24,645 bases of DNA from an uncultured Alcaligenaceae bacterium (GTDB lineage Bacteria; Pseudomonadota; Gammaproteobacteria; Burkholderiales; Burkholderiaceae_B). The DNA lies in the NCBI GenBank assembly GCA_937908115.1, contig CALEQZ010000078.1, positions 1 to 24,645 of the forward strand, written 5' to 3'. Below, one piece after another: positions 10,853 to 17,868 of this stretch. Position 1 is the stretch's first letter, and each line of letters begins with the position of its first letter. The position numbers and the translations under genes are program-made. The notes below the pieces were generated by a model, which was not told the origin of the DNA, did not search any database, and saw only the letters and a list, made by a program, of their open reading frames with translations.

Positions 10853-11818
10853 ATGGAACTTCGCCAGATTCGCTATTTCATACGCATTGTCGAATTGGGG
10901 TCGATCAGCCGCGCGGCCATTGAGCTGGACATGGCCCAGTCCGCGCTAAGCCAGCAGATCAGCCGGCTCGAGTGCGAACTGTCTACCCGGCTCCTTAAGC
11001 GCAACCCGCGTGGAGTCGAACCTACCGAGGCGGGCGCGGCATTTTTCCGCGAAGCAAAGCTAGCCTTGCGCCATGCGAACCAGGCCGCGCGCAGTGCGCA
11101 ACAGGCGCGCCTGACCGGATCGGTCAGCATTGGCCTGCCTGCGACGACGGAATCCATCCTGGGCCTGCCGCTTATCGCGGCAATGCGCCAGAGCTACCCG
11201 GACGTGCGATTGCACATGGTGGGCGGCATGTCCGGAGTGTTGGGAGACATGCTGCATGCCCGCGAGCTGGACATGGCCATCCTGTTCGACCATCCCCTGT
11301 CGGGACGGCCCACCGCCTTTACTGGCCGCAGCTGGACCGCCCAGCCCCTGTTCGAAGAAGAGCTGTTCTTCATCCGGTCTCGCGGGGGACGCAGGCGCAC
11401 GTCGCTGCCGCTGGAGATCTCCCTCCTGCAGCTGGCCGACGAACCTCTCATCCTGCCTACGGCCCGCCATGGGCTGCGTGTGATTCTCGATGCGGCGTTT
11501 CGCCGCGCGGGCATCCAGCCGCGCATCGCGCTCGAAATCGATTCCCAGCCGATGACGATGGCTGCCCTGCAAGCCGGCTTGGGGTCGATGATCCAGCCTT
11601 GGGCGGCCGTGGGCGGTGTCAAGGACGTCGCGCGGTCACTGGAATGGTCGCGCGTGACGGACGAGTACGCCTACCGCACCAACCTGCTGTGCAGCCTTGG
11701 CGACGATGAGCTGTCGACCGCTGCGGTGGCCGCTCGTGCGGTCCTCGTGCGCTGCGTACGCCAACTGATCGCTGACGGCACCTGGCAGGGGGTGCGATTG
11801 ATCCATCACGAAAACTGA
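10853..11818 (+). CDS. LysR-family transcriptional regulator
   Basis: A 321-residue LysR regulator. The start ATG at 10853 gives the standard N-terminus MELRQIRYFIRIVELGSISR. The winged helix-turn-helix spans about residues 5-62 with the recognition part MAQSALSQQISRLE (27-40). The effector-binding domain follows (about 90-305). The family binds T-N11-A sequences and usually activates a neighbouring operon when its inducer is bound. The cupin gene starts 86 nt downstream on the same strand, with a candidate LysR site at 11804-11820 that overlaps this gene's stop codon. It probably controls the cupin-receptor-SDR genes that follow. A GGGA at 10843-10846 is a modest ribosome-binding site. The effector is unknown. 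Confidence 0.93.
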   Translation: MELRQIRYFIRIVELGSISRAAIELDMAQSALSQQISRLECELSTRLLKRNPRGVEPTEAGAAFFREAKLALRHANQAARSAQQARLTGSVSIGLPATTESILGLPLIAAMRQSYPDVRLHMVGGMSGVLGDMLHARELDMAILFDHPLSGRPTAFTGRSWTAQPLFEEELFFIRSRGGRRRTSLPLEISLLQLADEPLILPTARHGLRVILDAAFRRAGIQPRIALEIDSQPMTMAALQAGLGSMIQPWAAVGGVKDVARSLEWSRVTDEYAYRTNLLCSLGDDELSTAAVAARAVLVRCVRQLIADGTWQGVRLIHHEN

Positions 11819-11820
11819 TG
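11804..11820. promoter_or_regulatory. Candidate LysR binding site upstream of the cupin gene
   Basis: CATCA (11804-11808) and TGATG (11816-11820) form a perfect inverted repeat with a 7-nt spacer. It contains T-N11-A (T11806, A11818), the general LysR box. Its centre is about 64 bp upstream of the start site implied by the TACACT at 11864-11869, the usual place for a LysR recognition site. It overlaps the stop codon of the regulator gene. Confidence 0.55.
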
Positions 11821-11863
11821 ACTCCATAGCGGAAAGGGGGTACATCGCCACCGCCATGCTTCC

Positions 11864-11879
11864 TACACTGCAATGCAGT
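11864..11879 (+). promoter_or_regulatory. Possible -10 element overlapped by a 13-bp palindrome
   Basis: TACACT at 11864-11869 matches four of six bases of a -10 box, with no recognisable -35 at 16-18 bp, as expected of an activator-dependent promoter. ACTGCA-A-TGCAGT (11867-11879) is a perfect odd-centred inverted repeat that overlaps its 3' end and the expected start site. It could be an operator. The cupin ATG lies 25 nt further on. Confidence 0.4.
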
Positions 11880-11904
11880 CGAACTGCCGCAACCCGAGGA
11901 AGCA

Positions 11905-12414
11905 ATGGAAACGATCAAGCCGTACACCGGGCCGCAAGAACGGTACATGGTGCCGGAGCTCTTCGTGCAGGATGTCCTATCCGCCGATGACGACCGGCTG
12001 TGGGTCCCGAACGGCACGAACCGGTGGTCCCGTCCTCTATGCCTGAACGTGTCCCAAGGCTATTGGGTCCACTTGACCAAGTTCAAGGGCAAGGGTTTCC
12101 TGTCGCGCCATCGTCATGCCGCGGGTGTCCATGCCTACGTCATCAAGGGGTCCTGGCGATACCTGGAGCGGGACTGGGTCGCGCGCGCAGGTTCTTACCT
12201 GTACGAGACGCCCGGGGACATCCACACGTTGGTTGTCGACGAAGACCAGGACGAGATGATTACCCTGTTCCAGAACCACGGCGCCATTACCTACTTCAAG
12301 GAAGACGGCAGCCTGGACCGGGTCATTGATGTCTTCCACTACGTCAACCTGGCCGAGGCGCACTTCGAGAAAGTCGGGCTCGGGGCCGAGTACGTCAAGC
12401 GCTTCATCCGCTAG
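11905..12414 (+). CDS. Cupin protein of the 2,4'-dihydroxyacetophenone dioxygenase family
   Basis: A 169-residue single-domain cupin. The first cupin motif is SRHRHAAGVHAYVIKGSWRYLE (residues 68-89, cited as SRHRHAAGVHAYV then IKGSWRYLE) and the second is YETPGDIHTL (100-109). His69, His71 and His107 are a plausible metal triad; the 36-residue gap between the last two agrees with what I recall of 2,4'-dihydroxyacetophenone dioxygenase, which cleaves the side chain of an aromatic ketone to an aromatic acid and formate. Related cupins act on other carbonyl compounds, so the substrate is unknown. GAGGA (11896-11900) sits 4 nt before the ATG. The gene lies directly after a LysR regulator and before a Bug receptor and an SDR, suggesting an inducible catabolic set. 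Confidence 0.75.
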   Translation: METIKPYTGPQERYMVPELFVQDVLSADDDRLWVPNGTNRWSRPLCLNVSQGYWVHLTKFKGKGFLSRHRHAAGVHAYVIKGSWRYLERDWVARAGSYLYETPGDIHTLVVDEDQDEMITLFQNHGAITYFKEDGSLDRVIDVFHYVNLAEAHFEKVGLGAEYVKRFIR

Positions 12415-12476
12415 CGCCTGGCGTGCGGGTAACCCGGGCAAGCAGAATACCTGAGCAACCAAAGAGAGGAGAAAGA

Positions 12477-13430
12477 ATGAAAACGATCCTGAAGGCCCTG
12501 GTCGGCTCGATGCTGATCGCGGCATCCGCGCAAGCGGCCTATCCCGACAAGCCGGTCAAGCTGATCGTTCCCTTCCCTCCGGGGCAAACCACGGACATCG
12601 TGGCGCGCGCCTTCGGCGAGGAGCTGCAGAAGGAACTCGGCCAGCCCGTCATCGTGGAGAACCGGGCAGGCGCAGGCGGCATCATCGGTACAGAAGCCGC
12701 CAAGCGTGCGCCTGCCGATGGCTATACGATCCTCTTTACTTCCAGTGGCCCGGCGTCGATCAACGAAAGCCTGTACAAGAACATCCCCTACCACACGCTG
12801 GCCGACTTCGACCCGATTTCGGTGCTTTACGAAATGGCCCAGGTCGTGGTCGTGCGCGCCGATTTCCCTGCCGACAAGGTCGACGGCGTGGTCAAGTACT
12901 TCCAGGAAAACCCTGGCAAGAACTATGCGTCCGGCGGGATCGGTTTGACCAACCACCTGACGATGGAAATGTTCAAGCGCTACTCTGGACTGCATTTGCG
13001 CCACATTCCCTATAAAGGGGCGACCGCCGCACTGACGGGCCTGATCGGCGGGGATGTCGAGATCATGGTGGAGTCGCTGCCGGCCGCCACGCCGCACATC
13101 AAGGCCGGCCGGATCAAGATGATCGCGACCGGTTCGGGCAAGGGGCTTGCCGGTTATCCAGAAGTGGAAAGCATCGCCAAGTACTACCCGGGGTTCCATG
13201 CGACGACCTGGGTGGCGTTGATGACGCCCAAGGGCGTGCCCGCCGATATCCTGGACCAGCTCAACAAGGCCACGCTCAACGTGATCAAGACCGAGCGCAT
13301 GCAGGCGCTGTTTCGCAGCAATGCCGCTCTGCCCATGGACCTGACGCGCCAGCAATCCGTGGAGTACATCGCCACGGAGATCTCCAAGTGGAAAACCATC
13401 ATCACCGAGGCCAACATTTCGGCCGATTGA
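12477..13430 (+). CDS. Bug-family (TctC-like) periplasmic solute-binding protein
   Basis: A 317-residue receptor of the Bug/TctC family (tripartite tricarboxylate transporter receptor), which is greatly expanded in Bordetella. The ATG at 12477 is chosen because a strong AGGAG (12467-12471) precedes it by 5 nt and it opens a Sec signal peptide (residues 1-20, cleavage near AQA-A). The typical start of the mature protein, YPDKPVKLIVPFPPGQTTDI, and the later IVENRAGAGGIIG and RHIPYKGA segments are present. No TctA or TctB membrane subunit is encoded nearby, so it is an orphan that must use a distant transporter or act as a sensor. The ligand is probably a carboxylate, by family; its neighbours suggest an aromatic or keto acid. 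Confidence 0.9.
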   Translation: MKTILKALVGSMLIAASAQAAYPDKPVKLIVPFPPGQTTDIVARAFGEELQKELGQPVIVENRAGAGGIIGTEAAKRAPADGYTILFTSSGPASINESLYKNIPYHTLADFDPISVLYEMAQVVVVRADFPADKVDGVVKYFQENPGKNYASGGIGLTNHLTMEMFKRYSGLHLRHIPYKGATAALTGLIGGDVEIMVESLPAATPHIKAGRIKMIATGSGKGLAGYPEVESIAKYYPGFHATTWVALMTPKGVPADILDQLNKATLNVIKTERMQALFRSNAALPMDLTRQQSVEYIATEISKWKTIITEANISAD

Positions 13431-13491
13431 TGGGCGCGGCGGCGGCCTGTCCCTGGCGGGCCGCTATTCCCGTTTGACAGGCAGGAACGGC

Positions 13492-14223
13492 ATGGGCGAG
13501 TTTTCGGGAAAGGTCATTGTCATCACCGGCGGGGCGCGCGGCCAAGGGCTCCTGGAGGCGCAGATGCTTTGCGCGCAGGGAGCAAGCGTGGTGCTCTGCG
13601 ACGTGCTCGAGGAAGAGGGTCGCAAGGCTGCCCGGGACTTGGGCAGCCAGGCACGCTTCGTCCAGATGGATGTCTCCAGGGAGGCGGACTGGGCCCACGC
13701 CCTGGAGGTCGCCCGCCAAATGGGGGTCGTGCATGGCCTGGTCAATAACGCTGGCATCTACCATCCGCAGCCTATCGCTGGTACGTCGCCAGAGGATTTC
13801 GACAGGCATTACGCGGTCAACCAGCGTGGCCCGTTCCTGGGGATGAAGACATTCGGCGCGTACATGCAGTCGCAACGGCATGGCTGTATCGTCAACATCG
13901 GATCCGCGGCCGGCATGCGGGGCTCACCCAATGCCTTTGCCTATTGCGCCACCAAATGGGCGCTGCGCGGCATGACCAAGGCGCTGGCCGCGGACTTGGG
14001 TAGGTACAACGTCCGGGTCAACTATGTTGCGCCGGGCCCGGTGAACACGGAGATGATCCGCTTCCGGGGCGAAGAGGAAAACCGCCGCCGGGCCGAACGG
14101 GTCCCGCTGGGCAGGCTAGCCGAGCCGCAGGACGTTGCGTCCATGGTGGTGTACCTGCTGTCGAAGGCCGGCAGCTACATCACCGGGGCCGAAATCATGA
14201 TCGACGGCGGCCTATACCTTTGA
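13492..14223 (+). CDS. Short-chain dehydrogenase/reductase (SDR), FabG-like
   Basis: A 243-residue classical SDR. The cofactor motif TGGARGQG is at residues 12-19, Asp60-Val61 and NNAG (85-88) follow, and the catalytic set is Asn110, Ser138, Tyr151 and Lys155 (YCATK). Asp37 after the second beta strand (VVLCDV) suggests NAD rather than NADP. The C-terminal IDGGLYL is typical. The ATG at 13492 is favoured, with AGGAA at 13483-13487; an in-frame TTG at 13474 is a weaker alternative. The gene follows the Bug receptor by 61 nt and is likely the last gene of the cupin cluster, oxidising or reducing an alcohol/ketone in its pathway. Substrate unknown. Confidence 0.92.
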   Translation: MGEFSGKVIVITGGARGQGLLEAQMLCAQGASVVLCDVLEEEGRKAARDLGSQARFVQMDVSREADWAHALEVARQMGVVHGLVNNAGIYHPQPIAGTSPEDFDRHYAVNQRGPFLGMKTFGAYMQSQRHGCIVNIGSAAGMRGSPNAFAYCATKWALRGMTKALAADLGRYNVRVNYVAPGPVNTEMIRFRGEEENRRRAERVPLGRLAEPQDVASMVVYLLSKAGSYITGAEIMIDGGLYL

Positions 14224-14226
14224 CCG

Positions 14227-14251
14227 GCCGCCCAGGGGGCGCACGGGCGGC
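14227..14251 (+). terminator. GC-rich hairpin after the SDR gene, possible terminator
   Basis: GCCGCCC (14227-14233) and GGGCGGC (14245-14251) form a 7-bp stem with an 11-nt loop, 3 nt past the stop codon. There is no T-run. The rest of the 14252-14382 gap holds a TAATAT (14304-14309) and TTGCAA (14331-14336) that might be promoter parts, but no matching partner element was found. Confidence 0.3.
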
Positions 14252-14382
14252 GTCGGAAGGCGAAGGCATTCCCCCGGCTAACCGGCCAGGCGGCGACAGG
14301 CGCTAATATTGCTCCCCGACGCACCGGTTTTTGCAATTCGCCGGAGCGAGCTTGTCTCTGTTCCTCCATTCGAAGGGGTGTT

Positions 14383-14514
14383 ATGCCCGAACGCCGCCCG
14401 CCGCGTCACAGCGCGGCCGATTATTTCACCCAACGAGCGGGTGCCTTGGCCAAGGCCAGGATGCGCAAAGCCCGGACCGATGTTCTGCCTGGCGTGCCGG
14501 GAGATGCGCCATGA
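14383..14514 (+). CDS. Small ORF (43 aa) overlapping the lpxO start
   Basis: An ATG at 14383, preceded 4 nt away by AAGGGG (14373-14378), opens a 43-codon frame. It ends in TGA at 14512-14514 and so shares an ATGA with the lpxO start at 14511. The predicted peptide begins MPERRPPRHSAADYF and is basic and alanine/arginine-rich, with a possible amphipathic helix around residues 14-31 and a Gly/Pro-rich end. I recognise no family and see no membrane segment or signal peptide. The ribosome-binding site plus the stop/start overlap suggest real translation and coupling to lpxO, either as a small protein or as a leader that sets lpxO expression. Chance cannot be excluded in such GC-rich DNA. Confidence 0.45.
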   Translation: MPERRPPRHSAADYFTQRAGALAKARMRKARTDVLPGVPGDAP

Positions 14515-15407
14515 AGTGGTTCATCCTGGCTTTGTTCATCGTCAGCGCAACGGTGGTGCACTTGCGCGGCCGTGTTCGCCACCGGCTGGCGCGTCAGGCG
14601 CTGGACCATTCCACGTTCACTGCGCCGGTCAACTGCTTCATGTACGCCTTCTCGACGGTGCCCAACACGCCCTACCTGCCCCTGGCGGCATTTCCGCAGC
14701 TGCAACGCCTGCAGGACAATTGGGAGCAGATCCGCGACGAGGCGGCCCGGCTGTTCGACGCCGGCCACATCAAGGTGGCCGGCGCGTACAACGACGCCGG
14801 CTTCAATTCTTTTTTCAAAAGCGGCTGGAAGCGCTTCTACCTGAGGTGGTATGACGTCGAGCACGCCTCGGCCAGGCAGCTATGCCCGCTGACCACCAGC
14901 CTGGTGCGCGACATCCCTGGCCTGAAGGCCGCCATGTTCGCGGCGCTGCCGCCGGGCGCGAAGCTGCCCCGGCACCGTGATCCCTACGCGGGATCCTTGC
15001 GCTATCACCTGGGCCTGATCACGCCCAACTCGCCCGACTGCTACATCGACGTCGACGGCGAACGCTACCATTGGAAGGACGGCGAGGCGGTCATCTTCGA
15101 CGAAACGTTCATCCACTATGCCGAGAACCGCACCGACGTCAACCGCATCATCCTGTTCTGCGACATCGAGCGCCCGCTGAAGTACCGCTGGGCCCAGGCC
15201 GTCAACCGCTTCTTCAGCATGCTGCTGCTGCGCTCGGCCACTTCGCCCAACCAGGAAGGCGACCGCACCGGCTTCATCAACCGGATTTTCGGCGGCGTCT
15301 ACGCGGTCCGGCGCTTTGGCAAGGCCATCAAGAAAAAGAACAAGACGCTCTACTACGTGCTGAAATGGCTGCTCGTTGCAGCCATCTTCGCGCTGATCTT
15401 CCTGTAG
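14511..15407 (+). CDS. lpxO: Lipid A hydroxylase LpxO (aspartyl/asparaginyl beta-hydroxylase family)
   Basis: A 298-residue Fe(II)/2-oxoglutarate-dependent hydroxylase. LpxO adds a 2-hydroxyl to a secondary acyl chain of lipid A at the inner membrane; Bordetella bronchiseptica is known to carry it. The metal site is visible as His155-x-Asp157 (LPRHRDPYAG) with the distal His202 (DETFIHYAENRTD); Arg212 is a likely 2-oxoglutarate ligand. A hydrophobic N-terminal segment (residues 3-17) and a C-terminal one (about 283-298) match the membrane-anchored topology of LpxO. The ATG at 14511 has GGGAG at 14499-14503; the in-frame extension upstream lacks family similarity. A small ORF overlaps its start. 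A second SDR gene follows after 87 nt. Confidence 0.88.
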   Translation: MKWFILALFIVSATVVHLRGRVRHRLARQALDHSTFTAPVNCFMYAFSTVPNTPYLPLAAFPQLQRLQDNWEQIRDEAARLFDAGHIKVAGAYNDAGFNSFFKSGWKRFYLRWYDVEHASARQLCPLTTSLVRDIPGLKAAMFAALPPGAKLPRHRDPYAGSLRYHLGLITPNSPDCYIDVDGERYHWKDGEAVIFDETFIHYAENRTDVNRIILFCDIERPLKYRWAQAVNRFFSMLLLRSATSPNQEGDRTGFINRIFGGVYAVRRFGKAIKKKNKTLYYVLKWLLVAAIFALIFL

Positions 15408-15412
15408 GCGGG

Positions 15413-15438
15413 CGGCGCGGGTCCTGTCGCCCGCGCCG
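15413..15438 (+). terminator. 9-bp GC hairpin after lpxO
   Basis: CGGCGCGGG (15413-15421) pairs perfectly with CCCGCGCCG (15430-15438) around an 8-nt loop, 5 nt past the lpxO stop. No T-run follows, so it may be an atypical terminator or an mRNA-stabilising stem. Confidence 0.35.
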
Positions 15439-15494
15439 GCGAAGCATACGGTCCGGCGCCGTGGCATGCGGCGCCCTTTACGCTGGGGACGTCT

Positions 15495-16268
15495 ATGACC
15501 CGGGTATTCATCACCGGCGCCAGCAGCGGCTTGGGACGGGCGCTGGCGTGCAGCTACGCGGCCGACGGCGCCACGCTCGGGTTGGTCGGGCGGCGCGGCG
15601 AAGCCTTGTGCGAATTGGCCGACGCGCTGCCCGGCACCCACCATTGCTATGCGCTCGACGTGCGTGACCGCCAGGCCCTGCATGCCGCCGCGCATGATTT
15701 CATTGGCCGCGCGGGCGGGGCCGATGTGGTCATCGCCAGTGCGGGCATCAGCGCCGGGACGCTTACCTCCGAGACTGATGATTACCCGGTGTTCCAGGCC
15801 ATCTTCGAGACCAATGTGCTGGCCATGGTTGCCACCTTCGAGCCTTTCATCGCCGGCATGCGTCAAGCTCGCCGCGGCACGCTGGTGGGCATCGGCAGCG
15901 TGGCAGGGGTGCGTGGCTTGCCGGGAGCGGGCGCGTACAGCGCGTCCAAGTCGGCCGTGGCCACCTACTGCGAAAGCCTGCGCCTGGAGCTGGTCCGCGA
16001 CGGCGTGCGCGTGGTGACGATCGCGCCCGGCTATGTGCGCACGGCCATGACGCGCGACAACCCATATGTCATGCCCTTCCTGCTGGACGCCGAAGATTTC
16101 GCCAGGCGGGCCCGCCGCGCCATCGCCCGAGGCACGTCGTACGCGGTCATTCCGTGGCAGATGGCGATCGTTGCGCGACTGATGCGCATGCTGCCTGACG
16201 CGCTGTACGATCGCCTGGCCGCCAACGCGCCGCGCAAGCCGCGTGCGGCGCGTGCCGGCAAGCCATAG
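15495..16268 (+). CDS. Short-chain dehydrogenase/reductase (SDR)
   Basis: A 257-residue classical SDR. It has TGASSGLG at residues 7-14, Asp55-Val56, ASAG (81-84, a variant of NNAG), Asn107, Ser135 and YSASK with Tyr148 and Lys152, then PGYVRTAM. An Arg-Arg pair (33-34) after the second strand favours NADP(H). The C-terminal part (about residues 220-240) is hydrophobic and amphipathic and may contact the membrane, followed by a basic Ala/Arg/Lys tail. GGGGA (15485-15489) lies 5 nt before the ATG. It is downstream of lpxO on the same strand and ends 29 nt before a convergent gene. Whether it shares lpxO's pathway is unknown. Confidence 0.9.
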   Translation: MTRVFITGASSGLGRALACSYAADGATLGLVGRRGEALCELADALPGTHHCYALDVRDRQALHAAAHDFIGRAGGADVVIASAGISAGTLTSETDDYPVFQAIFETNVLAMVATFEPFIAGMRQARRGTLVGIGSVAGVRGLPGAGAYSASKSAVATYCESLRLELVRDGVRVVTIAPGYVRTAMTRDNPYVMPFLLDAEDFARRARRAIARGTSYAVIPWQMAIVARLMRMLPDALYDRLAANAPRKPRAARAGKP

Positions 16269-16297
16269 GTGCGGGCCAGCGGCGTGGGGCGGCGCCG

Positions 16298-16936
16298 TCA
16301 GGGCACGATGTCGCTGGCCGATTCCGCATCCAGATGGTCGACATCGGCCCATTGCAACACCTGCCAGCGCCCGCCGTCGATGCCGACGCGGTTGATGCTG
16401 GCGTTGAGCAGCGGCACGGGTCGCGGCGCATCGAGCGCCACGCCGCATGCGTGGCGCCACACGATGTCGAGCACCCCTCCATGCGTGACGGCCAGTATGC
16501 ATTGGCCCGGATGGCGTCCGGCAATGTCATCGACCGCCGCAATGACGCGGGCCCGGAACTGGCCCAGTGATTCGCCGCCTTCCAAAGGCCGGTCGGGATC
16601 GCGGCTATTGCGGGCGGCGGCCGCCTCGGGCGCCAGTTCGTCCAGGCGGGCCAGGTCCAAGCCTTCCAGCACCCCGTAGCAGCGCTCGCGCAGTCCGGGC
16701 ACGCCGTGCACTCGCAATCCCAGCCCGGCAGACAGCGGGGCGGCCGTCGCATACGCGCGCTGCAGGTCGCTGCTGTAAAGTGCGTCGAAGATTTGCGTCG
16801 ATGCGCAAATCCGCGCGGCCAGCCGCTCGGCCTGGTGGCGGCCGGCGGCGTTCAGTTCGATGTCCTGCCACCCTTGCAGGCGGCCTTCGCGGTTCCAGGC
16901 GGTTTCGCCGTGGCGGATAAACCAGATTTCAGTCAT
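16298..16936 (-). CDS. Histidine phosphatase family protein (GpmB-like)
   Basis: A 212-residue cytoplasmic member of the histidine phosphatase (phosphoglycerate mutase-like) superfamily. The RHGE motif is at residues 8-11 with nucleophile His9, Arg60 lies in DLQRAYATA, the likely acid Glu84 in LRERCYG, and the second His152 in VTHGG. It is often annotated as phosphoglycerate mutase GpmB, but most members are broad phosphatases, so the substrate is open. There is no signal peptide. It starts 9 nt after the stop of the LysR gene and is probably the last gene of the operon beginning at 22079. It may dephosphorylate a compound imported by that transporter; this is inference from position only. 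Confidence 0.9.
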   Translation of the reverse strand: MTEIWFIRHGETAWNREGRLQGWQDIELNAAGRHQAERLAARICASTQIFDALYSSDLQRAYATAAPLSAGLGLRVHGVPGLRERCYGVLEGLDLARLDELAPEAAAARNSRDPDRPLEGGESLGQFRARVIAAVDDIAGRHPGQCILAVTHGGVLDIVWRHACGVALDAPRPVPLLNASINRVGIDGGRWQVLQWADVDHLDAESASDIVP

Positions 16937-16945
16937 GCCGGCCTT

Positions 16946-17860
16946 TCAGTCGAGATCGGCGGCGCCGGCGGCGGGCTGCCGAAATTTCCATATTTTCTGC
17001 ATGATGGAGATCAACGCCACTAGCACGGGTTCGCTGGCGCGCTCGTGCGAGGTCATGAACCCCAGGGTCGCATCGGCATGCGCCTGTCCCCAGACGATGA
17101 AATCGCCGCTGGCCGCTCCGGCCAGCGCGGTTTCTTCGCGCAGCAGCGCGCAGCCTGCGCCGGCGCGCACCAGCGCATCCATGTTGGCCTGGTCGTCGTG
17201 CTGCATCACCACCCGCGGGGCCATGCCATGCCGCTCGAACATGTCCCGCAAAAGCAGGTGGGTGTGGCAGCCCGTTGGCCCGTCCAACCATGGCAGCTGC
17301 GATACTTCCCGCCAGCCGCCGCGCTTGAGCGTGCCGGCCAGCGTCACGGGCAGGGCGATGCGATAGCGCACGCTGCGCAATGGTATCCAATGCGCGCCGC
17401 GCGGCGGCTTGGCCGCAATCGTCAGCGCGCCGTGCAGCCGTCCGCTGCTGACCTGGTCGTTGAGCGCGGCCGCCGGCAGCGTGACGGTCTTCAATTCGAC
17501 CAGCGGCAGGTGCTGCAGCATCGCCGAGGCCAGTTCGCCCAGCCGCAGGAAATCCGGGCGCTCGCTCGGAACGCCCAAGTCCACCGTGCCGTGCAGGCTG
17601 CCTTGCAGCTGTTGGGCTTCGGCCTTGAATTGCGCGCCAAGTGCCAGCAGCGCCTCGGCCGTAGGCAAAAGCGCTTCGCCGGCTTTGGCCAGGGCGAGCC
17701 GCCCGCCCGTGCGCTCGAACAAGGCCACCCCCAGGCTTTGTTCCAGCGCCTTGATCTGGGCGGTGACTGCCGGCTGCGTCAGCGACAGCGCGCCCGCGGC
17801 CTTGGTCAGGTTGCCCAGCCGGGCGACCGTGACGAAGGCGCGGATCTGGTAGATCTCCAT
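16946..17860 (-). CDS. LysR-family transcriptional regulator (in transporter operon)
   Basis: A 304-residue LysR regulator. The ATG at 17860 gives the canonical N-terminus MEIYQIRAFVTVARLGNLTK; the open frame upstream overlaps the ATPase gene and is not family sequence. The helix-turn-helix includes LTQPAVTAQIKALEQ (27-41); the effector domain follows. It starts 8 nt past the ATPase stop and 9 nt before the phosphatase start, so it is embedded within the operon rather than divergent from its target, unlike many LysR genes. A T-N11-A element at 22146-22160, upstream of the first operon gene, is a plausible binding site, which would imply autoregulation of the whole operon. Effector unknown. 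Confidence 0.92.
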   Translation of the reverse strand: MEIYQIRAFVTVARLGNLTKAAGALSLTQPAVTAQIKALEQSLGVALFERTGGRLALAKAGEALLPTAEALLALGAQFKAEAQQLQGSLHGTVDLGVPSERPDFLRLGELASAMLQHLPLVELKTVTLPAAALNDQVSSGRLHGALTIAAKPPRGAHWIPLRSVRYRIALPVTLAGTLKRGGWREVSQLPWLDGPTGCHTHLLLRDMFERHGMAPRVVMQHDDQANMDALVRAGAGCALLREETALAGAASGDFIVWGQAHADATLGFMTSHERASEPVLVALISIMQKIWKFRQPAAGAADLD

Positions 17861-17868
17861 GGCGGGGA

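Noticed and set aside
15466..15498. 10-codon ORF ending in an ATGA overlap with the second SDR start
   Set aside because: Very short, and its ATG has no clear Shine-Dalgarno. The overlap alone is weak evidence.
14880..16502. Long minus-strand open frame under lpxO and the second SDR
   Set aside because: Both plus-strand genes have full sets of catalytic motifs; this frame has none and is explained by GC bias.
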